Source: Eucommia ulmoides (Eukaryota > Streptophyta > Magnoliopsida > Garryales > Eucommiaceae). Taken from it: a stretch of DNA of 64,000 nucleotides. The DNA is taken from the NCBI GenBank assembly GCA_016647705.1, contig CM028326.1:3410001-3474000 (forward strand). Reading direction: 5' to 3'. Position numbers and translations under genes: made by a program. A model generated the notes under the pieces. It saw nothing but the letters and a program-made list of their open reading frames with translations. It was not told the origin of the DNA and searched no databases. Shown here piece by piece: positions 56,385-64,000 of the stretch; position 1 is the stretch's first letter, and each line of letters begins with the position of its first letter.

Positions 56385-57005
56385 GTTGTAAACGAACCAA
56401 ACCGTTTGTAAACTACTCGAATTCGGTTCGTTCGAAATTCGTTCATTTAATAAATGTACCAAGTTCAAAATTTTAATTAATCTCGTTTATCAAATAAACA
56501 AGTATCATATGTTCGAACTCAACTCAATGTTTGTGAACAATTAAAATAAAATAAAATAAAATTATTTTATTATATTTTTAGTATGAAAAAATAGTAAAAT
56601 AGGTTTGTAAATTTATTTATTACTATAGTCTTACATATCTAATCATTCTAGAATTTAATTCAATTAAATTTTATAAATACCCATTTCCCCTATTTAATTA
56701 CAATGATAGATTGATTATTTATAAATTTACATTGATTTTTTATAATTCTTATATTTTGATTCGCTCGTAAATTAAATATTTAAATTTTGTATGTAGATTT
56801 TTAAGAAACAATTATGATTAACTAGTTTTATCAAAAAAATTCCTATTATTTAATATAATACTAAAATCGAAAAAGCACATGAATGGTTCAATTATTAAGT
56901 GAACCAAACTTGAACATAAAATTTCAGACTCGAATCGAATTCGAATAATATGACAAATAAACGAACCAAGGTCGAAGACTACTCGGCTCAGTTCATTTAT
57001 AGCCC
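56385..57005. mobile_element. Probable hAT-like MITE
   Basis: The left edge AGGTTGTAAACGAACCAAACCG and the reversed right edge GGGCTATAAATGAACTGAGCCG are similar. Both lead into TTCGAATTCG-type sequence. TIRs of the TGTAAACGAACCGAGC type are common in plant hAT-like MITEs. No 8-bp target duplication is clear. Confidence 0.5.
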
Positions 57006-57174
57006 AAGTTCTCAATATGTTTCGGCCATGTTGAACAAGTTGGATGACTCAATTTCAATATAAGCAGCATGAGTGGATAGAGAGAATCCAATCCAAAGAA
57101 AATCTGGCCACCATACACACTGTTAGAAATTTTATTATTTAGAGGCAAAATAAGAAAGGGTGAAGGAAAAACTA

Positions 57175-57683
57175 GAGGTTTTGACACTTTACACCCTGAA
57201 GTTTCACTGTTATTTCACTTTAGTCCCCATAGTTTCAATTTGAACACACAAGACCCTAAAGTTCCGTAATCATCACACTTCATTTCAAATCAATATGTCC
57301 ATTATGATTTTGACTACAAACGGTTAATTATTGTGCACCCAACTATTTTTAAGGTGTTTTTGGGGGCATTTTCAACCTCTTCTTTTTTCCATTATAAGTT
57401 TTCTAAAACTATATATATACACGAGCGTGCACGCACACATGTATTATGTTAATATGTATATTTCTGATTATTTGGACTGGAAGGAAAATGGGAGGAAAGG
57501 AGGAGGCCTAAATTGTTCATAAAACCTCTTAAAATAATTGGGTGCATGAGATGCAATTGTTTTTCATCCAAAAATATAACAAAGATAATGACTTGACTGT
57601 AGTGTTATACGTTCAAATTGAAATTATAGGGACCAAAGTGAAATTTTGGTCAAACTTCAACGATACAAAGTGTCAAAAAACCC
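57175..57683. mobile_element. Probable Mutator-like MITE (~509 bp)
   Basis: Inverted ends: GAGGTTTTGACACTTTACAC on the left against GGGTTTTTTGACACTTTGTA on the reversed right. They continue through TTTCACTTTAGTCCCCATAG / TTTCACTTTGGTCCCTATAA to TTTCAATTTGAA. The arms are about 75 bp. Interior is non-coding. Target duplication is not clean. Confidence 0.7.
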
Positions 57684-58423
57684 AAAAATTATTTTATAGC
57701 GTTAAAAATATTTCCCTCCCTCCATTTTTTCTATCGTATTATTTATTTAATTATATGCGATGAATGTTTCATTATTTTTTTGTGCCATGGAAATTGTGAT
57801 GGACATGTCTATTATTTCTTTGCACTTTTAATGGTAAATTCAATCATGTCAGAGAAATTTCGCATGTTTATACAAAATCTAATAAAATAATAAATAAAGA
57901 CTACATTATTCTAAGCCCTTCAAATAACTAATGACATCAACAAATAACTAATGATATCAACAATTCGATAGCTAAGTTAAAAAATAAGATAAAATGGAGA
58001 TATTTAATCAATATTCATTGTCCTAAAAAAGAGTTATACCTTCTTCATGCACAAGATTGAATGAAGAGTCCTTCTCAAGATACAATAATTACCATTTCTA
58101 TATTTTTTTTTCTTCATACTTTTGAAAGTCAAAAGATGATAGTTGTCAAAAATAAAAAATAAAATTTATTATTGTTGATCCTAGGATGAGCCTTAAAACT
58201 AGGATAAAGTGTGTTAATGTTAATGCAAGAAAACAAAGTGTGCTATTTTCTGATCAGAATCTATATGTTTTTCATGTAATATTCATAATATACAGCCAAT
58301 TTCATAAATCAAATTTTCAAATTAAGAATCCTCCACTACATATATACACAGTCATGAACCGAAGAAAAGCAATTTATTAAAAAAACCTAGTCCGATTAGG
58401 CTAATTTAGTAGTGTATTTTAAT
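57684..58423. other. AT-rich intergenic DNA
   Basis: A short direct repeat AACAAATAACTAATGAYATC occurs near 57,918 and 57,940. No gene recognised. Confidence 0.5.
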
Positions 58424-58700
58424 AATGATTTATTCAACCTAATACCCAATCACAAATTATAGTTTAATACTATTGAATGTGAACAAGTTGACGAACAAGA
58501 CAACGGGCATTGCTTCAAACATTTTTGTATAAACAAAAAGAAACAACAATAGCAGAAATATAATAAGAATTGACCAAGACCCCAACACTAACTGCTCATC
58601 ATTCTTGTACGCTCATCTACGCTCATCATATTTATATTAAGCGGCAGAGAGACCTGGAGGAGAAACCAAAAAACATTTTTTGAGTACAAAAAATAACAAG
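58424..58700 (+). promoter_or_regulatory. Promoter region of the NLR gene
   Basis: TATTTATATTAA at 58,629-58,640 is a good TATA box, about 60 bases before the ATG. TTGACC at 58,570-58,575 and TTGAC at about 58,486 match the W-box core bound by WRKY factors in defence promoters; this is suggestive only. The distal part is the second copy of the 56,150 segment. Confidence 0.5.
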
Positions 58701-61343
58701 ATGGTTGATGCACTTGTCTCCATTGCAGTCCAAGAATTAGGTAAATTCCTAATCGAAGAGGTCACCTTTTTACGAGGAGTGAGGGATGATGTAAAGTGGC
58801 TGCAAAATGAGCTTCAATACATGCAATCTTTCATCAAAGATGCCGAAGAAAAGCAGGGTGGTGATCACCGGGTGAAGCAGTGGATATCCGACATCACAGA
58901 TGTTGCCAATGATACTCTTGATGTTCTAGACAACTTCACCCTCAAGATAGAAGAGGATGGAGCTCCTAGACATCGAGGAGTCATGGACTATATCTGCTCA
59001 CATGCCTGTATTTGCCAAAAGCAGAGCAATCTCTACAACATTGGCAAGGAGATAGAGGCATTAAAGAAAAGGGTTCTTGAAATTTCACGCAGGAGAGAGA
59101 CTTACGGCATCGTTAATATTGGCAACGTGGGTGAAGGGACAAGTAGCGGTCAAAATGATTGGCAACTTGTTCAGAGACCTTGGAGGAGAACAACCTCGTA
59201 CGTGGAGGACAACCACGTTGTCGGCTTTGAGGATGATGCCAAGGCACTGTTGGCCGAACTTCTCAAAGAAGAGCCTTGTCGCTGTGTGGTTTCCATTTAC
59301 GGCATGGGAGGTTTAGGCAAGACAACTCTCGCCGGAAAACTTTACAACTCCAACCAAGCAAGCGTTACATTCAAGTATAGGGCTTGGGTTTGTGTCTCCC
59401 AGCAATACAGTACCAAGGATCTGCTCCAAAGCATCATAAAATCATTTCAGAAAGACATCACAAGTGATCTATTGCAGATGGTGGAGAAGATGACGCCAAG
59501 AGATTTGGAGCGTTATCTTCGTGAATATTTGCAAGGGCATCAATATTTGGTGGTGGTGGATGATATATGGCATAGAGAGGCTTGGGAAAGTTTGAGGAGA
59601 GCCCTTCCCGAGAGTAAGAATGGTAGTAGAGTCATAATCACTACACGCAATAGAGAAGTTGCCGTGCGAGCAGATCAAAAGAGCTTTCTCCATCAACTCC
59701 GCTTTCTAAATCCAAAAGAGAGTTGGGAGCTCTTCTGCAGGAAAGCATTTTATACAGATGGAGCACTTAGTTGTTGTGCTCCTGCCATGCAATCGTTAGG
59801 AAGGGAGATGGTAGAGAAATGTGGTGGCTTACCACTTGCCATCGTTGTACTCGGCGGACTCTTATCTTATAAGAAGGGGGTGGAGGAGTGGCAGAAGGTG
59901 AAAGATCACATCTGGCAACATTTGAAGAATGACTCCATGGAGATCCAAGGCCTTCTATCTTTGAGCTACAATGATTTGTCTCCTGAAATGAAACAATGCT
60001 TCCTTTACTTGGGCTCTTTCCCAGAAGACTATACTTTCCACACAAAAAAGCTAATGTGGTTGTGGATAGCAGAGGAATTCATACCACAAGGAGGACAAAG
60101 GCCGGAGGACGTGGCCGAGGATTACTTGAACGAGCTTATCAACCGCAGCCTTGTTCAGGTGAAAACAACGTCTTGGGGAAAAATTAGTGCATGTCGAGTC
60201 CACGATCTTCTCCGTGATCTTGCAGTACAAAAGGCTAGGGAGGTAAGTTTCTTCGATATCTTTGATCCTCAAAAGAATTCTGCCATCCTTTCACATCGCC
60301 GACTCACCATTCACAGGCATATTAGAAAGTACTTGTCACTTGATCTTTCAAATCCACGACTCCGATCTCTGATGTTTTTCGACATTGACAGAGAATGTTA
60401 TCAAATGCAACTGTTAATGTCATGTTTTAGTAAATTCCAGATGCTTAGAGTGCTAGATCTTGAGCATATTTCTCCGCGTGATGTGATACTCGATGAGATA
60501 GGAGAACTGAATCACCTCAAGTTCTTAGCGTTGCCGGCACAAAGGAGAGGAAAACTTCCACAAACTATAGGTAACTTGGGAAGCCTAGAAATTCTTATCA
60601 AACATGGTTACCTTGAGTTGTCTTCGAAGATGAGTCAACCGAAACAACTGAGACATGTTGATGCAGAACTACACGGGTCCTTAAAATCAATTGCTCAACC
60701 AAACCTCCAAACTCTAAGAATTGTATGGTTTGAAGATTGGATTGATATTGATGCTGCCAATTTGACTGGTCTTCATGAATTGCAAATAAATGGGATACGT
60801 AAGGTTCCAGGAAAGGCATACTCTCTCGACTCAATTGCTAAATTGCAAAGCCTTTGTGTCCTTGTGCTCAGTAGCGACACTGTTTTTCTATTACTTCAAC
60901 CTCTTTCTTCTTGTCAAAGTCTGGTTAGGCTTTTGTTATATGGAAAAATTGAGAGGGCAGAAAACTTAGACGAATTGCCACAATCAATCACAGATTTGAT
61001 CTTGACTCACTCATATTTAGAAGAAGATCCAATGCATGCACTTGAAAAGTTGCCAAACTTGAGGAGTCTTGAATTGAGAAGCAGAGCATATCTAGGCAAG
61101 AGAACTGTCTGCACATCCCAAGGGTTTCCTCAACTTGAATCTCTCTCACTTGGTGACTTGAGCGAGCTGGAGGTGTGGCAAATTGAGGAAGGAGCTATGC
61201 CTCTTATAAATAGTTTGGTTATAGATCATTGCCCCAAGCTGACGAATATTCCAACAAGATTGAAATCCATCCAAGAAGGTCGAGCACTAGAAAGCGTCTA
61301 CAACCTGATTCCCCTTTTCCATCCTTACGAGTCACACTGTTGA
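58701..61343 (+). CDS. CC-NB-LRR disease resistance protein (RPP13/RPP8-like)
   Basis: Intracellular immune receptor of the CNL class, intact, single exon, 880 residues. The start is the ATG at 58,701 (MVDALVSIAVQELGKF); the frame is open seven codons upstream but has no ATG there. The coiled coil covers ~1-150 with the EDVID motif degenerate (ITDVANDTLDVLD). NB-ARC motifs in order: P-loop GMGGLGKTT at 201-209, RNBS-A AWVCVSQQY, kinase-2 LVVVDDIW at 283-290, RNBS-B GSRVIITTRN, CGGLPLA at 374-380, RNBS-D CFLYLGSFPEDY from 433, and CRVHD at 498-502 (VHD instead of MHD). An LRR region follows from ~520 with irregular leucine repeats and the usual C-x-KL-x-x-IP end. It should bind ADP/ATP and signal cell death on effector recognition; its specificity is unknown. 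Confidence 0.95.
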   Translation: MVDALVSIAVQELGKFLIEEVTFLRGVRDDVKWLQNELQYMQSFIKDAEEKQGGDHRVKQWISDITDVANDTLDVLDNFTLKIEEDGAPRHRGVMDYICSHACICQKQSNLYNIGKEIEALKKRVLEISRRRETYGIVNIGNVGEGTSSGQNDWQLVQRPWRRTTSYVEDNHVVGFEDDAKALLAELLKEEPCRCVVSIYGMGGLGKTTLAGKLYNSNQASVTFKYRAWVCVSQQYSTKDLLQSIIKSFQKDITSDLLQMVEKMTPRDLERYLREYLQGHQYLVVVDDIWHREAWESLRRALPESKNGSRVIITTRNREVAVRADQKSFLHQLRFLNPKESWELFCRKAFYTDGALSCCAPAMQSLGREMVEKCGGLPLAIVVLGGLLSYKKGVEEWQKVKDHIWQHLKNDSMEIQGLLSLSYNDLSPEMKQCFLYLGSFPEDYTFHTKKLMWLWIAEEFIPQGGQRPEDVAEDYLNELINRSLVQVKTTSWGKISACRVHDLLRDLAVQKAREVSFFDIFDPQKNSAILSHRRLTIHRHIRKYLSLDLSNPRLRSLMFFDIDRECYQMQLLMSCFSKFQMLRVLDLEHISPRDVILDEIGELNHLKFLALPAQRRGKLPQTIGNLGSLEILIKHGYLELSSKMSQPKQLRHVDAELHGSLKSIAQPNLQTLRIVWFEDWIDIDAANLTGLHELQINGIRKVPGKAYSLDSIAKLQSLCVLVLSSDTVFLLLQPLSSCQSLVRLLLYGKIERAENLDELPQSITDLILTHSYLEEDPMHALEKLPNLRSLELRSRAYLGKRTVCTSQGFPQLESLSLGDLSELEVWQIEEGAMPLINSLVIDHCPKLTNIPTRLKSIQEGRALESVYNLIPLFHPYESHC

Positions 61344-61590
61344 GTTGATTTACGTGTGTGAAGACTTGGGTACATGGCATGGATCGTCTTTGAAGTAGAA
61401 GCTTAGGTATGCTTTCTTATCACAAAAGGGGCAGCTAAGTCTGGAAAAGTGGCTCATAAGTTCGACACCAGAGAAATGGAATTTGAAAATTTGAATGTTG
61501 TTTTCCGTGAGATTCAACCAATTTGTAATGATCTATTTTTTTGTACTTTTTCCATAGTGCATTGTTTCTTGACTCAGGTATAAAAAAATT
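61344..61590 (+). other. 3' flank of the NLR gene
   Basis: Low-complexity-free sequence after the TGA, probably 3' UTR. No clear AATAAA; a TTTGTACTTTT word near 61,540 could serve as a far-upstream element. Confidence 0.35.
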
Positions 61591-61599
61591 AATTACTTG

Positions 61600-63200
61600 A
61601 AACTCATTAGATTAAATACTTAATTAATTAATTAAGTGTATTTGACAAATATAATTATTAAAATTATTTAACTAATTAAGTTAGCTTAAATTCAGCAAAG
61701 TCATTTTTTTTTTTTGCAAAAAGCGCTCAGCACTTTTCAAATTTAACAAAAAAAAGACCATTTTGCCCTTCATTCGTTAGGGTTTCTTCTTGCATTGTTC
61801 ATTTCCTATTTTTCGAGAGCAGAGACTTGAGAAGAGAGGCGACAAAGAGAGTAGTGGCAGCGAGGTATGTTCTTCTTCAAATCTAGAGTTCTTCGTTTCT
61901 TCAACTCGAGATTTCTGTTCTTCGTTCTTCAGATTTCTATTGTTCTTTTTTTGAAATTTGAAATTTCTGTTTTTTGCTCTTGTGCTTGAATACACATATG
62001 TGCTTGTTAATGCTTTATTGGTGATTAATTGTTTCAATTTGTGAATTTAGGTGTTCTAAATCGACGGTGAGATCTGAATTTTGAGATTTTATTTTATTTT
62101 TTTTGCTATTGAGAGGAGTGAATTTCTATGAGAGATTCTTCAAGAAATTTTGTGATCATCCATCGCTCACTGGATTGCTTGTTCTCGTTAGCATCAGGTA
62201 ATCTTTGCTTTGTAACTCCATATTTTTTCGATTGACGATTGGTTTGATTTTGTTGATTTTGAGCTTAAATTTGGTTCTGATTTGTAGTTATTGATCTTTA
62301 TTTTTTGATTTTTGATTATTGAATTTTGATCCCTGAACTTTTGCTCGAGAAATTGGTGTGGTTATGATCTTACCTTGTTTTTTAAGATTCAGGTTGATTT
62401 ATTGTTGACGCTCGTTGAAAGAACTACTAATCTTGAAAATCATTGATCTATCATTTTCTAGAAGTAATTAGAGATTATGGAGTTAATAGTTTGATGAATG
62501 AACAGGAAAAAAACATTGAATGTTCTTACAGTTCAAGCATTCAACACATGAGTAGCATGTATTGAATGCATTTGGTTTTTATTTTTGGGATGTTTGGCAT
62601 TTCTCATTGATAAAACTAGAAATTGAAGTGTTGAAATTTTAAATTTTCATTTAATACCATTGTTTTTGCTTCTGTAGCTATTCATAACTATCTTCCAAAA
62701 ATAATTGTGACAGATGATTTTTTTCAATCAATTTACTGAAGGTTATGAAGTAAATGAATCATTTGATGATGATGAAATAATTACTTCAGAAATTGAACCT
62801 ACAAGGGAAAGCAAGCAAGCAGATAGAATATATATGATTAACTTGAGTGAGAGATTTCAATTTAACTGTTTAAGTCCCGAATTTTTTTTGTTTGTTAAGA
62901 GTCTATGTTGTTGTTGGTTTGTGATAATTTATATATTTGAACCTTTTATATGTTATTGGCATTTTTATTTTATTGTTTTGTTTTAGATTTTTTTTTTTTT
63001 TTTTTTGTACTCACTTGATTCAAGGATAGTTATTTAAATTTAACAATTTTTAAGAATTCAAATTTTACACTTATCAAATAAATAAAAAAAAATCAGCACT
63101 TAAAATTTTAATTTTATGAAACAACTTTCTTAAATTGTCAACACTTCAAATTTAAACGCTTAATTTTTAGCACTTAAAAATTAAGTGGTTGTCAAACATG
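61600..63200. mobile_element. Possible non-autonomous DNA transposon
   Basis: The edges are rich in CACTTAA/TTAAGTG and TTTGACAAA/TTGTCAAAC words. One near-palindrome ATACTTAATTAATTA..TAAGTGTAT is at 61,617-61,642, and CACTTAAAAATTAAGTGG is at 63,172-63,189. The interior (61,770-62,960) has leader-like sequence and a short open frame (62,714-62,986) with an acidic ESFDDDEIITSEIE start, no known domain. Ends cannot be fixed. Confidence 0.35.
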
Positions 63201-63500
63201 TCCTTATTGTGGCGTAATGTTTGCAAACTGGTTGTTTTGTTATTTTTTTAATGATATTCTGAATGTTGTTTTCTGAGGGATTTTTTATCTATTTTTTTTT
63301 CCTATTGTTTCTTGAGTTATTGTGGCCTTAATGTTTGCTACCTGGTTGTGTTATATTGTTGAAGATAGAATTTTTTTCCCTCATTATCATTATTTGTGTT
63401 TAATTGATTTATATGTCAAAGATTTAAAGCCTATTGTATATACATTTAGATGGTACATGTTATGATGATTTAGGGCATTTTGTTTATTCATTTATACCTT
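63201..63500. other. AT-rich intergenic DNA
   Basis: TGTTTGCAAACTGGTTGT recurs in part at 63,331 as TGTTTGCTACCTGGTTGT. Nothing else. Confidence 0.5.
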
Positions 63501-63766
63501 GGGAAAAAGGCTTTTTTGGTCATTGAAAGATGGCTAGAGTGTCCAATTGGCCCTTAAGATTTAAAACTCGACACATTTGATCTCAACATTTCAAAATCTT
63601 TCCAAATTAACCCCTGAGACAAATTCCGTTAAGTCAACTGATGGTCAACGTTTCATTAAGGGTATTTTAGTCTTTTTATTCAAATGGGTTAATTTTAAAA
63701 AGTCATATAAACTTAAGGGGTCAAAAAAAAATTCTATTTCTTTTTATCATTCTTACTCAATATTTA
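63501..63766 (+). mobile_element. Mutator-like element terminus, outer copy (interrupted)
   Basis: It begins GGGAAAAAGGCTTTTTTGG and follows 53,668-53,935 base for base, with changes, up to TTACTCAATATTTA, where it is cut by a second terminus. Confidence 0.85.
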
Positions 63767-64000
63767 GGGAAAAATACATTTTTAGTCCTTGAAAGATGGC
63801 TAGATTGTCCAATTGGCCCTTAAGATTTGAAATTCGACACATTTGATGTCAACATTTCAAAATCGTTCCAAATTGACCCCTGAGGCAGATTCCGTTAAGT
63901 CAACTGACGGTCAACGTTTCATTAAGGGTATTTTAGTCTTTTTATTCAAAGGGGTTAATTTTAAAAAGTCATTTAAACTTAAGGGGTCAAAATATTTTTT
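63767..64000 (+). mobile_element. Mutator-like element terminus, inner copy (runs off the window)
   Basis: GGGAAAAATACATTTTTAGTCC restarts the same terminal sequence immediately after CAATATTTA (63,758-63,766), the likely 9-bp target. It continues to the end of the window. Confidence 0.85.

Overview
The window is nuclear DNA of a flowering plant, most likely a eudicot. It holds a Tat/Retand-type LTR retrotransposon, a Helitron, several Mutator-like and hAT-like elements, an intron-free coiled-coil NLR gene and a lachrymatory-factor-synthase-like gene. The background is AT-rich with long A/T runs and (TA)n microsatellites. I cannot name the species. No tRNA, rRNA or CRISPR was seen. Only two genes look intact: an LFS-like SRPBCC protein (28,683-29,192) and a CC-NB-LRR resistance-type gene (58,701-61,343). 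Almost everything else is transposon or tandemly duplicated non-coding DNA.  Layout. 1-2,033: AT-rich DNA with a palindromic 81-bp tandem array. 2,159-24,858: one degenerate Ty3/gypsy element of the Tat (Retand-like) lineage, with gag, protease, RT, RNase H, a second RNase H and integrase on the plus strand, an antisense ORF downstream of pol, and a 99-bp tandem array before the 3' LTR. It was later hit by a 6.35-kb non-coding LTR element (10,383-16,730, minus strand, 5-bp target duplication AATAA), by an unidentified ~1.3-kb insertion (about 17,093-18,440), and by a 2.25-kb solo LTR inside its own 3' LTR (22,055-24,305). 24,859-28,350: host repeats, homopolymer tracts and a Helitron 3' end at 27,862.  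28,683-32,226: the LFS-like gene, then two tandem copies of a 1.4-kb unit rich in the self-complementary motif GATGTTACATGTAACATC. 32,654-34,744 and 53,668-55,848: two copies, in opposite orientation, of a ~2.1-kb Mutator-like element carrying an unrecognised conserved coding-like segment and an extended self-complementary TTTCGA/AAATCG array. Between them lie a long near-perfect hairpin (35,481-35,688), several tandem duplications, a 215-224-bp satellite (40,440-42,345) and a Helitron whose Rep/helicase gene (44,144-49,582) is in frame throughout its main exon but carries six nonsense codons. That Helitron ends at a canonical hairpin plus CTAG at 52,755.  55,849-64,000: a hAT-like MITE, a Mutator-like MITE, a duplicated upstream segment, the NLR gene with a plausible core promoter, a possible non-autonomous DNA element, and two nested Mutator-like termini at the window edge. 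The transposon genes decay mainly by C-to-T and G-to-A changes, as expected of methylated, silenced plant repeats. The two intact genes are islands in that DNA; I see no shared pathway between them.
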